From Mesorhizobium sp. LMG 17147 (GTDB lineage: Bacteria; Pseudomonadota; Alphaproteobacteria; Rhizobiales; Rhizobiaceae), in the NCBI RefSeq assembly GCF_024297145.1, contig NZ_JANCTC010000016.1:40458-104457 (forward strand): 64,000 bases of DNA, given 5' to 3'. The position numbers were made by a program, and so were the translations under genes. The notes below the pieces were generated by a model, which searched no databases, had not been told where the DNA came from, and saw only the letters and a list, made by a program, of their open reading frames with translations. Shown one piece after another: positions 1 to 7,915 of the stretch; positions within the stretch are counted from its first letter, which is position 1, and each line of letters begins with the position of its first letter.

Positions 1-21
1 GTCGGTTCCAAAAGTCTATCG

Positions 22-933
22 CTATGCATTGATGCTCGTTTCATCAAATCGGGTAAGCGAACGCATCAGTGTTTTCCTTGCTGAAGCCAGATGCGCTCGG
101 CAGGCCACTTCAACCCGAGTAGAGTTGCGGCTCTCAAGCGCATCGATATAGGCGATGTGTTCGTGGATCGCGGCAAGGTTGCGCTGCTTTTCGTCCTGCT
201 TGTTCCATTGATAGTGGTAGTGAAAAATGAAGGTGATGATGTCGTAGAGATCGTCGATGAAGCGGTTCGGAGATGCCTCGTTTATGAGCCGGTGAAACCG
301 GTTGTCCAGGCCGGAGAAGTCGTGAAAACGGCTTTCAATCCGCTCCAGCAGGTCGGCATGCGCCGTCTTGAGCGCGGCGAGTTTCGACCATAGCGGGGAA
401 CGGTCCGGCTGCAGTGAAAACAGGTGTGCCGAACGCAGTTCGAACATCACCCGGATCTCGAAGAGCTCAAGTGCAAAGTCTTCGGTGAAACCCTTGAAAA
501 GCCAGCCTGTATTCGGCCTTTTCTCGATCAGCCCAAACCGGCTGAAGCGGATCAGGAATTCGCGAATTCCGTTGGTCGCGACGCCGAATTGGCGCGCAAG
601 CTCGAGCTCATTGATGCTGGTGCCGGGCCTGGTGTCACCCCGCAGCATCCACTCCATGAATTGCTGTTCGACATGCTTGGCGCGAGGCGTGGTTTCGGCG
701 TCCGGATAGTAGTCGTTGTCGCTGACCGGGCGGCCCGTCGACCTGAGGCCGTGGCGTTCGGTGATAAGTTCGCGGTGAACCAGTTCCCGCAAAACCTTTC
801 TGACGGTTGTGCGGCTGACGCACATTCGCCGTCTAAGCTCATTTTCGGAAGGAAGTTCACCGGCCAGTTGCCCGTCGCGCAACATATTCGCAGCTCGATT
901 GAAGGCCTTCTTGTAGACGGTGTCGGTTCTCAT
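22..933 (-). CDS. GntR-family regulator with tandem winged-helix domains and FCD effector domain
   Basis: Predicted cytoplasmic transcription factor of 303 residues. Residues about 5-65 form a classical GntR winged helix (LPSENELRRR, then VSRTTVRKVLREL). Residues about 85-150 form a second one (INELELARQFGV, then IREFLIRFSRFGLIEKRP). A helical FadR-type C-terminal domain (about 155-290) follows, which in this family binds a small acidic metabolite. Most FCD regulators have one winged helix of about 230-250 residues, so the extra N-terminal domain is unusual. The start is an ATG with AAGGAAAA upstream. It is divergent from the sugar transporter that follows, so it probably controls it and itself. 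The effector cannot be read from sequence. Confidence 0.85.
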   Translation of the reverse strand: MRTDTVYKKAFNRAANMLRDGQLAGELPSENELRRRMCVSRTTVRKVLRELVHRELITERHGLRSTGRPVSDNDYYPDAETTPRAKHVEQQFMEWMLRGDTRPGTSINELELARQFGVATNGIREFLIRFSRFGLIEKRPNTGWLFKGFTEDFALELFEIRVMFELRSAHLFSLQPDRSPLWSKLAALKTAHADLLERIESRFHDFSGLDNRFHRLINEASPNRFIDDLYDIITFIFHYHYQWNKQDEKQRNLAAIHEHIAYIDALESRNSTRVEVACRAHLASARKTLMRSLTRFDETSINA

Positions 934-980
934 CGGATTTTCCTTGGGAACAATACCTTGTCCTTTTTAGCATGAACTTT

Positions 981-1030
981 ATCCATAAAAAACAACTTGA
1001 CCCGGGCCGGGCCGGTTGTTTTTTATCGAT
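981..1030. promoter_or_regulatory. Long inverted repeat overlapping a candidate promoter (probable GntR operator)
   Basis: Left arm 981-996 (ATCCATAAAAAACAAC) and right arm 1015-1030 (GTTGTTTTTTATCGAT) are inverted repeats matching at 15 of 16 positions around an 18-bp GC-rich spacer. The spacer starts with TTGACC, a good -35 box for the rightward transporter operon, and the right arm covers the -10 zone. It lies between the divergent regulator and the permease, so a regulator bound here would block transcription. Operator function is inference; the repeat is seen directly. Confidence 0.6.
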
Positions 1031-1102
1031 AAGAAGAGGACCTGAACACAAATTGAGTTTTTGACGACGCGGCTCGTACGGGCCGCGGCGGGGAGGGGAA
1101 AT

Positions 1103-2155
1103 TTGCCTGAAACGGGAAACACCGGCACGACTGTCGGCGAGGCCGCGTTGCCAGCATCCAGGAAGTCAGAAGCCGTTCCCGGCCTTGCGCTCGGCCTGAT
1201 GCTGCTGAGCGCTGGTCCGGTGGTCATCCTCGTGTTGCTGATCGCCGTCCTCAGCTTTCTGTCGCCCTATTTCCTGACAGGTCGCAATCTCGGCAACATC
1301 CTAGCCCAGACCGCCGTCATCTCGGTTGTCGCCATGGGTCAGCATCTGGTCATCCTGACACGCGGCATCGATCTCTCCGTCGGTTCGAACCTTGCACTGG
1401 CTTCCGTCGTCGGCGCGCTGAGCTTTCATGCCGGCGCTCCTGCCTTCGTTGTGATCGCGGTGATGGTTGGCTGCGGTGGCGCGGTCGGCGCCGTCAACGG
1501 GCTGTTCTACGTCTTCGGCCGACTGCCGCATCCCTTCATCATCACGCTGGCAACATTGAGCATCGCCAAGGGGCTGGCCCTGCAACTGGCCGATGGCCGC
1601 GCCATCCCTGGCATGCCGGATTCGATCGATGCGCTTGGCCGCGAGGCGGTTTGGGGCCTGCCTGGATCGGTTTTCGTGGTTGCAGGCGTTACCGCGGTCC
1701 TTTTCATCATGGCCAAAACCATGGTCTGGGGGCGCTGGATTTATGCCGTCGGCGGCCGGCCCGACGCCGCGCTGCGCATGGGCATTCCCGTGTCCTGGGT
1801 GCTGGTTTCGGTCTATGTGATCTCAGGACTGTGCGCCGGCATCGGATCCGTCATACTTGCCGGCCGTACCGACGCGGGTTCGCCGCTGTTCGGCAATCTG
1901 CTCGAACTGGACACGATTGCGGCGGTGATCATTGGCGGCGCCAGCTTTCTTGGCGGTCGCGGCCACCTCGGCCATGCCCTGATCGGCGCCATCATGATCG
2001 GCGTCATTCGCAACGCGCTCAACCTGCTCAACGTCAACGTCTTTTTCCAGCTCATCGTCATCGGCGTGGTCATCGTGATCGCGGTCGAGGCCGACGTGCT
2101 GCGCAATTATCTCGAAGGGCGTGTGCGTGTCCTGCAAGCCGGGAGGCAGTCGTGA
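1103..2155 (+). CDS. Sugar ABC transporter permease (RbsC/XylH family)
   Basis: Inner-membrane permease of the BPD_transp_2 family, about 350 residues, which forms the channel for a monosaccharide or polyol together with the following ATPase and binding protein. Many hydrophobic segments are visible, and the family motif GIDLSVGS follows the second membrane segment; a second conserved stretch, IGGASFLGGRG, lies near the C-terminus. The start chosen is TTG at 1103, because GGGGAGGGGAAA lies just upstream; a TTG at 1061 is in frame but has no comparable ribosome site. The stop overlaps the GTG start of the ATPase by 4 bases, which indicates translational coupling. The substrate is unknown. Confidence 0.88.
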   Translation: MPETGNTGTTVGEAALPASRKSEAVPGLALGLMLLSAGPVVILVLLIAVLSFLSPYFLTGRNLGNILAQTAVISVVAMGQHLVILTRGIDLSVGSNLALASVVGALSFHAGAPAFVVIAVMVGCGGAVGAVNGLFYVFGRLPHPFIITLATLSIAKGLALQLADGRAIPGMPDSIDALGREAVWGLPGSVFVVAGVTAVLFIMAKTMVWGRWIYAVGGRPDAALRMGIPVSWVLVSVYVISGLCAGIGSVILAGRTDAGSPLFGNLLELDTIAAVIIGGASFLGGRGHLGHALIGAIMIGVIRNALNLLNVNVFFQLIVIGVVIVIAVEADVLRNYLEGRVRVLQAGRQS

Positions 2156-2937
2156 GCGCCGTTGCGGCCAAAGTCGATCACGCCGCCGCCTCCGACCATG
2201 CCGTTTTGGCGGCACGCGGTGCTACCAAGCGTTTCGGTTCGGTGCTCGCCCTGGACGATGTCAGCATCGAGGTGCGGCGCGGCGAGATCGTCGGCCTGCT
2301 CGGCGACAATGGCGCGGGTAAGTCGACGCTGACCAAATGCATCAGCGGGGTGCACCAACTCGATGCCGGCGCGATCCTGTTGGACGGCGCGCCAACGCAG
2401 ATACGCTCCCCTGCGGATGCGCGCTTCGCCGGCATCGAGACCGTCTACCAGGATCTGGCGCTGTTCGACAATCTGACACCGGGGCAGAACTTCTTCGCCG
2501 GCCGCGAGCTGGCTGGCCCGCAATGGCTTCCGCGCGGCCTGCGGTTTCTGCAGCAGCGCCGGATGGACGACGAGACCCGCGCTCTGCTGGCAAATCTGAA
2601 GGTTACGTTGCCGCGGCTGGATGCCGTCGTCGCCATGATGTCTGGCGGTCAAAGGCAAGCGATCGCCGTGGCCCGCTCGACCGTGTTCGCCCGCAAGGTT
2701 GTCATTCTGGATGAGCCGACCGCCGCCCTCGGCCTGCGTGAATCACGCCAGGTGCTCAATTTGGTCGCTGCGCTCCGCGACCAGGGCAATGCCGTCATCC
2801 TGATCACTTACAACATGGAACACGTCGTCGAGCTCGCCGATCGCGCGGTGGTACTTCGCCAGGGCCGCAAAGTCGGCGAACTGGTGCCGACCAAGGGCAA
2901 CAAACAGGAATTGATTTCCATGATCGTTGGAGCCTGA
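2152..2937 (+). CDS. Sugar ABC transporter ATPase, single-domain, with altered H-loop
   Basis: About 261 residues, a single nucleotide-binding domain like the FrcA/RbsA N-terminal half. Walker A is GDNGAGKST, the signature is MSGGQRQ, and Walker B with D-loop is VVILDEPTAALG. It energises the permease encoded just upstream (GTGA overlap, GTG start at 2152). The switch (H-loop) reads LITYNMEHV, where relatives have LISHNM, so the catalytic histidine is replaced by Tyr220 (codon TAC, 2809-2811). The FrcA paralogue in this window keeps the histidine. The change may weaken ATP hydrolysis, and fits with the other damage seen downstream in this locus. Confidence 0.88.
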   Translation: MSAVAAKVDHAAASDHAVLAARGATKRFGSVLALDDVSIEVRRGEIVGLLGDNGAGKSTLTKCISGVHQLDAGAILLDGAPTQIRSPADARFAGIETVYQDLALFDNLTPGQNFFAGRELAGPQWLPRGLRFLQQRRMDDETRALLANLKVTLPRLDAVVAMMSGGQRQAIAVARSTVFARKVVILDEPTAALGLRESRQVLNLVAALRDQGNAVILITYNMEHVVELADRAVVLRQGRKVGELVPTKGNKQELISMIVGA

Positions 2938-3024
2938 CCCGTTCGAAATTTGGGGACCTTTCCGGTCCGCAAATGCCTGAAGCGTCTCCCGCCGGGAGGC
3001 GTCTCAATCCAAGGGAGGAACAAA

Positions 3025-3945
3025 ATGCCAATGAACCGAAAACTGTTCGCAGGGCTGGCGATCGCGATTGCGCTTTCCGTGCCGGCTTCGGCCGCAGACA
3101 AGATCAAGGCCGGCCTGATTACGAAATTCCCGGTGCCGTTCTACTCGACCATGGAGGACGCCGCCAAGAAATACGCGGCCGCTCATCCGGAGATCGAACT
3201 GGTCACAGGGCAGGGCCAGGCGGCTACCGACATTGAAGGCCAGATCGCTCTGATCGAATCCATGATCACGCAAGGCGTCAAGGGGCTTGCAATCACGCCG
3301 GTCGACCCGACGGTCGCGCCGGCGCTCGACAAGGCGGTGTCCGCCGGCATCAAGGTGGTTCTCGTCGACAACAGCATCCCTAACTGGAAAGGCCAGACGG
3401 CATTAGTCTCGACCAATAACCTCAACGGCGGCAAGATCGCCGGAGAGTATCTCAAGACAGTGCTCAAGAGCGGTGACAAGATCGGTATCTTGCAAGGCGT
3501 TCCCGGCGTGCCGGCTCTGGATGACCGGGTCACGGGCATGATGGAGGGATTGGGCGACGTCAAAGTCGATGTCGTCGGCAAGGGTGCAACCAACTGCACG
3601 CTGGAACTTGGTACGTCAGTGACCGAAGACATCCTGACCGCCAATCCCGATCTCAAGGCGATCTACTCGGCCTGCGGCCCGCCGATCCCTGGCGCCGTCA
3701 AGTCGATCAGCAATGCCGGCATTGCCAATGACAACCTCATAGTGGTCGGCTTCGACGCCTGCTGCGGTGAGATCGAAGCGATCAAGTCGGGAGCGGAGGA
3801 CGCCAGCGTAGCTCAATTTCCCGCGAAAATGGGTGAGCTTGGCATCGACACTGTCGTCAAGGCCATCCGTGGCGAATCCGTCGAGGCCAATGTGGATACC
3901 GGCGCCGGACTGGTGACGCTGCAGAACGTCAAGGACTTCGAGTGA
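3025..3945 (+). CDS. Periplasmic sugar-binding protein (Peripla_BP_4 / RbsB-like)
   Basis: About 306 residues with a Sec signal peptide (basic MPMNRK, hydrophobic core, cleavage near PASAAD). The mature part has the type-1 periplasmic fold: AGLITKFPVPFYSTM at the start, then GQGQAATDIEGQI, and ITPVDPTVAPALDKAV at the end of the first lobe. It should capture the sugar for the upstream permease and ATPase. ATG at 3025 is preceded by AAGGGAGGAACAAA. It is separated from the ATPase gene by 87 bp, and a strong stem-loop follows immediately. The ligand is not identifiable; the linked dehydrogenase relic suggests a sugar alcohol or aldonate. Confidence 0.88.
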   Translation: MPMNRKLFAGLAIAIALSVPASAADKIKAGLITKFPVPFYSTMEDAAKKYAAAHPEIELVTGQGQAATDIEGQIALIESMITQGVKGLAITPVDPTVAPALDKAVSAGIKVVLVDNSIPNWKGQTALVSTNNLNGGKIAGEYLKTVLKSGDKIGILQGVPGVPALDDRVTGMMEGLGDVKVDVVGKGATNCTLELGTSVTEDILTANPDLKAIYSACGPPIPGAVKSISNAGIANDNLIVVGFDACCGEIEAIKSGAEDASVAQFPAKMGELGIDTVVKAIRGESVEANVDTGAGLVTLQNVKDFE

Positions 3946-3951
3946 TCCACC

Positions 3952-3983
3952 AGTGGTCCGGCGGATTGCACCGCCGGACCACT
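3952..3983 (+). terminator. Perfect 13-bp stem-loop after the sugar-binding protein gene
   Basis: AGTGGTCCGGCGG (3952-3964) pairs fully with CCGCCGGACCACT (3971-3983) around a 6-base loop. Only a weak T-rich tail (TTCCTGTT) follows, so it may act as a terminator or as a 3' stabiliser of the binding-protein mRNA. Confidence 0.7.
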
Positions 3984-4027
3984 TCCTGTTGCCAGACTCC
4001 GGCTTAGCAAAGGCGTGAACTGCAGTC

Positions 4028-5065
4028 ATGGACCCCACCATCACAGTCGTGCGATGCGCTGAGCCGGGCAGGCTGGTGTTTGAGGAGCAGCAGGCACCAG
4101 GCACTCCGCCCGAAGGCTGGGCACCGGTCGATGTCGCCTTTGTCGGGATATGCGGAACCGACTACCACATCTTCGAAGGCAGGCATCCTTATCTCGCCTA
4201 TCCGCGCGTCATGGGCCATGAGGTTTCGGGAACGATCGCCGCAATCAACGCACCTGTGGACCTGTCGGTCGGAGAGCAAATCCTCGTCAATCCCTATCTT
4301 GCCTGCAGAAATTGTGCCGCCTGCCACCAGGGCAAGCCGAACTGCTGCATGTCGATCGAGTGCTTGGCGTGCACCGTGACGGTGCCATGAGTGAGCAGAT
4401 TCTCGTGCCGGCGCAGAACTTGATTCCAGCGGCCGGCCTGTCACCGGTCGAGGCTGCCACGGTCGAGTTTCTGGCCATTGGTGCTCACGCGGTCCGCAGA
4501 TCCATGGCGGGGCCGGGCAATCGCACCCTGGTTATCGGCGCCGGGCCGATTGGCCTCGGCATCGCGCTCTTTGCGCGCATAGCGCAACTCAACGTGACGG
4601 TCATGGACGTCGATGCCGAGCGGCTGGCCTTTGCCGCAAGGCAATTGGGCTTCCTGGTGATCGACGGGTCGAAGGGGATCGATCATCGAAACGATAGCCG
4701 AGCGAATTGCGGGAGTAGGTTTCGACGTCGTCTTCGACGCAACGGGGAACAGCCGTTCGATGCAGTCTGCTTTTGCCTATGTTGCCCACGGCGGCGTCAT
4801 GGTGATGGTCAGTGTTGTGCCGGACGACATAACCTTCTCAGATCCAGAGTTCCACAAACGGGAAATGATGCTGATCGGCAGTCGCAACGCGACACGCGGG
4901 GATTTCCAGCACGTCATTGCCTCGATCCGCGCTGGAAAGATACCAATTGACCAGCTCGTCACCCACCGCACCACCCTGCGCGACAGTCCACGCGATATTG
5001 CGATCTGGGCGCAGCAGAAGTCCGGTCTCATCAAGGCCGTCATCGACGTAGCAGGATCTGGCTGA
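4028..5065 (+). pseudogene. Zinc-type sugar/polyol dehydrogenase broken by two compensating frameshifts
   Basis: Medium-chain zinc alcohol dehydrogenase family (threonine/L-idonate/sorbitol dehydrogenase branch). The N-terminal part shows the catalytic-zinc region GICGTDYHIFEGRHP and GHEVSG and the structural-zinc cluster CRNCAACHQGKPNCC. After about 4360 the protein continues in another frame (LGVHRDGAMSE, Rossmann motif VIGAGPIGLGIALF). After about 4680 it returns to the first frame (FDVVFDATGNS, then the C-terminal 100 residues to 5065). A missing base near 4360 and an extra base near 4681 explain the pattern, so the total length stays normal for the family. Either a recent pseudogene or two sequencing errors. 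It probably oxidised the sugar imported by the upstream transporter. Confidence 0.8.
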
Positions 5066-5394
5066 CTTCAGCGACACTGTCAGGATATGCAATCGCAGCC
5101 CTGGTGCTGCATTGTGTGAGGGGGAGTTGCTCGGCGACGCCAGGCTAAACGTCGCGCCTGACACGATATTCGGCGTGATTTTCCTCAGAGAACAATAGTC
5201 CCTGCGGAACTGGCTTGGCGTTTCACTGGTTGCAGCGGCCGCAGTTCTCGTCGCATATAAAGGCTTAAGCCGTGGAACGACGATCCTTCCGGCACAAACC
5301 TGTTTCACGCAAAGTCCACGATTCGCACCGCTTGAGCATCCGATGTCTCTATTCAATATGATGCGTGATGTTGATGCGCACCAAGAAGGGCAAC
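5066..5394. other. Intergenic stretch without recognisable gene
   Basis: No reading frame here has a plausible start, ribosome site or family resemblance on either strand. It separates the dehydrogenase relic from the VapB antitoxin gene and presumably carries the antitoxin promoter. Confidence 0.5.
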
Positions 5395-5622
5395 ATGAGA
5401 ACCACACTGGCGATCGATGACGATGTCCTGATCGCGGCCAAGGCTATCGCCCGGCACCAGGATCGCAGCCTCGGCGAGGTCATCACCGATCTCGCCCGGC
5501 GTTCGCTGCGCCGGCATCGAGCCCGCGGCGAGCGCAACGGGATCCCCCTTCTGTTGCCTCGGCCGGATGCACCTCCTGTCACGCTTGAGACGGTCAACGC
5601 CTTGCGAGACGAACTGCCGTGA
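5395..5622 (+). CDS. VapB-type antitoxin (ribbon-helix-helix) with a ruined partner
   Basis: A 75-residue protein beginning MRTTLAIDDDVLIAAKAIA, typical of the small VapB/CopG-like antitoxins that pair with PIN-domain RNases. A helical dimerisation part (RSLGEVITDLARRSLRR) is followed by an extended toxin-binding tail rich in proline. ATG at 5395 follows AAGAAGGGC. The stop overlaps the GTG of the toxin gene by 4 bases, as expected for an operon. The toxin is broken, so this antitoxin is orphaned and may be retained as a DNA-binding protein or simply not yet lost. Confidence 0.8.
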   Translation: MRTTLAIDDDVLIAAKAIARHQDRSLGEVITDLARRSLRRHRARGERNGIPLLLPRPDAPPVTLETVNALRDELP

Positions 5623-6019
5623 CGTTTCTGCTCGATGTCACGTGCTGGTCGCGTTGATCGATCCTGGCCACGTCGCCCACGACAACGCGCATGGCTGGTT
5701 CGAAGACACTGGTAACTCCGCATGGGCTACATGTCCCATCACCGAAAACGGCGTCCAACCTTAGATATCCCAATTCTGCGGGCTCGCCCGCCGTCGTGGG
5801 GCAAATCGTTACCAAGTTGCGGACCTTGAATGGGCACAGCTTCTGGCCTCCGGCGACATCGATGCAGCGAAAATCCTAACCTCGGCACAGGTCACCGATA
5901 CGCATCTTCTTGCGCTCAACAAGGTGCGTGGCGGCCATCTTGGGAGCTTTGACCGCAAGCCGTCACTGGCGGCCGTGAAGGGCGGGAAGTCCGCACTGCA
6001 CCTGATTCCCACAAGATAG
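5619..6019 (+). pseudogene. Decayed VapC PIN-domain toxin
   Basis: Starts GTG ACG TTT CTG CTC GAT GTC, which would give the active-site beginning of a PIN ribonuclease (LLDVNVLVALIDP) if one base were restored near 5640. Further pieces are recognisable in other frames: HVAHDNAHGWFEDTG and WATCPITENG, then NLRYPNSAGSPAVVGQIV, and finally LLASGDIDAAKIL and VTDTHLLALNKVRGGHLGS before a stop at 6017-6019. At least three frame changes make an active product impossible. Its intact form would have cleaved RNA and been held in check by the upstream VapB. Confidence 0.75.
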
Positions 6020-6718
6020 ACCGCCCGGGCTCTTTGGTCTGTTCCCGCAGTTCGAGATAGGCGTAGCCGCGCAGCACAATCAGACCGTTGCGCTCAGGCG
6101 CAAACGCGCGACCGTTGCTCGAAGGCTCGATTGTCTCGATATACCGCCTCTCATCGAAAGCGCTTGTTTCCTGGGCTCCAGAAAGCCCGGCTCGGATTCT
6201 ACACGGCGGTCACGATCCAAGATCGCCTCAGTTGGCCGGCTCGCGGTTCTTTCTGTTTCGGCCGCTTTTCCGGCGCCCGCCGTTTCGATGCTGCGCTCGC
6301 CGACAGTTGGATACGTGTGGATCGTCCCGACACGGCTTGTGTCTGACGCGCGGCTGCCTTGTCGGCGATGGTTCAATGGGTCCGCTATACCACGCCGGCT
6401 TCGTCGAAGGGATGAGGCGGCATGCCAGGAAAATCTGGCCCCCAGCATTGCAGCCACCCTTCCGCATATCGGCGCGTTATCGAATGCCAAGGCCCCTTGT
6501 GCCCTTTTTGCGCAAACAGGATTTTCCGTGTTGCCGGCCGACCGGCGGGGCAGGCCCCTCTGGGCACAAAATGCCTTCCTGGCCAGATGCGCAGGTTGCC
6601 AGGTCGTTGTCGGTCAAAGTTCGGCGAGAAAATCGCGGCGTCCAAGGGCAGCTCGGAATCGAGAGGGTCGAAGGCTTCGGCACGTCGAACAATATAGGCA
6701 GGTGGTCGAGCGAAGAGG
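6020..6718. other. About 700 bp without recognisable gene
   Basis: Several open frames exist on both strands but none has a convincing start, ribosome site or family motif. Their composition (rich in Arg, Pro, Ser) looks like non-coding reading of GC-rich DNA. Lying between two toxin-antitoxin loci, it is probably residue of lost genes. Confidence 0.5.
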
Positions 6719-7138
6719 TCAGTTTCCATTCGCGAGCGGCCCGAGAATTCGGACTCCCTGGCGGCGCGCGGCAAGTGCGAGCTTGCGATCGAGGGTGGCC
6801 AGCGGCAACTCGGTTTCGATTGCCAGCGCAAGATAGGCGGCGTCATAGGCGCTGAGCCCGTGCGAAGCCGCTAGCGTCAGCACCGCGCCGTCCGACCCGC
6901 CGCCCGCATCCTCCAGCGGCAATCGGCGCAGCCGTGCCATGGTGGTGGCAGCTTCGCCCGCCGCGATGCGGCCACGCCGCTCGGCAATCAGTACGACGTT
7001 CCGCGCCTCGTGCCAGAACAGGGAAGGGACAGGCGCCGTTGTTCCCGGCAATTGTCGCATCAGGGCGGCCGCCGCCTCGCTGTCTTCATCAGGAAGAATC
7101 CAGGCAGCCGCCATGGAAAGGTCGACAACGAAAGGCAT
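6719..7138 (-). CDS. VapC-type PIN-domain ribonuclease toxin
   Basis: About 139 residues starting MPFVVDLSMAAAW. The PIN acidic residues are visible: Asp in VVDLSM, Glu in WHEARN, Asp in LSAYDAAYLALA and Asp in LATLDRKLA near the C-terminus. These coordinate Mg2+ for RNA cleavage in the family. A longer reading begins at 7174 and would overlap the antitoxin; the ATG at 7138 matches the usual PIN N-terminus and leaves a 16-bp gap. It is co-transcribed with the antitoxin gene upstream. The pair appears intact, unlike the VapBC locus 700 bp away. Confidence 0.85.
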   Translation of the reverse strand: MPFVVDLSMAAAWILPDEDSEAAAALMRQLPGTTAPVPSLFWHEARNVVLIAERRGRIAAGEAATTMARLRRLPLEDAGGGSDGAVLTLAASHGLSAYDAAYLALAIETELPLATLDRKLALAARRQGVRILGPLANGN

Positions 7139-7154
7139 CAGACGATGATCGCCA

Positions 7155-7397
7155 TCAAGCGCGGCGCCCTTCATCGCGCCAGGCCCGAATTTCGTCCTGC
7201 GTCACGGGCTTGGCGCGGGCGCGGGCAGCGCTGATCTCTTCGATCACGGTTTCGACATCGTTGCGCCGTTGAATCCGCGACAGTTTAGCGATGGGATCGT
7301 TGCCGCGCGAAATAATCACCTCCTCGCCTGCTTCGACCCTTGAAAGTAGTTCCGAGAGATGCGTCTTGGCCTCGCCAACTTTCACCGTGATGGGCAT
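7155..7397 (-). CDS. Phd/YefM-family antitoxin
   Basis: An 80-residue protein beginning MPITVKVGEAKTHLSELL, the classical Phd/YefM N-terminal fold that binds operator DNA as a dimer. The phrase GEEVIISRGNDPIAKL is typical of antitoxins paired with PIN toxins. The C-terminal third (EEISAARARAKPVTQDEIR) is helical and should wrap the toxin. It is followed by the PIN toxin on the same strand, 16 bp downstream. By family knowledge it represses its own operon, alone and with the toxin. Confidence 0.87.
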   Translation of the reverse strand: MPITVKVGEAKTHLSELLSRVEAGEEVIISRGNDPIAKLSRIQRRNDVETVIEEISAARARAKPVTQDEIRAWRDEGRRA

Positions 7398-7584
7398 TTC
7401 CTGTCCTTGTACGCGTCGGGGCCCTCGTTGCTAGCCGTGTTCATTGCCGTTGAGCTTAAGTGTGGGTTGCCCGACAATCGCTGTACACGACAATAGGCGC
7501 AATGCTGACACTTGGTCAAGGCTTGGTCAAGTCACTAGGCCTGGACATTGGCGACCCCTCGCATGCCGCAAGGCGGGCCCTCTC

Positions 7585-7782
7585 TCAACAAGGCGAAATT
7601 GTTCGTTCTGGTGGAACGGGGCTTCTGATCGTGCGCTGAAAGAGCTCGGACCCGATTGCGCTCTCCAGATTCTTGATGCGGGTGCTGATGGTCGACTGCG
7701 TCAATCCCAACCGATCGGCGGTCCGGTTGAAGTTTCGCGACTCGATGATGTCGAGAAAGGTTTCGATGTGATCTAGCTGCAC
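7585..7782 (-). pseudogene. LysR-type regulator reduced to its DNA-binding domain
   Basis: Encodes MQLDHIETFLDIIESRNFNR, followed by ADRLGLTQSTISTRIKNLE, the helix-turn-helix of LysR regulators, then stops after 65 residues; normal members have about 300. The effector domain is missing and I see no continuation in other frames downstream. The stub is divergent from the hydrolase operon at 7916, the usual place for a LysR activator, so this is probably the ruined regulator of that operon. A separate function for the isolated domain cannot be excluded. Confidence 0.7.
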
Positions 7783-7915
7783 GTGACCTCCGATCGAAAA
7801 AGTCGATCATATTGCGCAGGATCATAAGCTTGATCAAACAATACTCAAGGCGGAAGCTGCACTCGGTGAAATCGGCCGGCAGATCGACCAGGCTGAAGCT
7901 ACGGAGCTGAGCAAC

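Noticed and set aside
6088..6855. Plus-strand frame of 255 codons between two toxin-antitoxin loci
   Set aside because: No ribosome site, Arg/Pro/Ser-rich translation without motifs, and it runs into the antisense of the PIN toxin gene.
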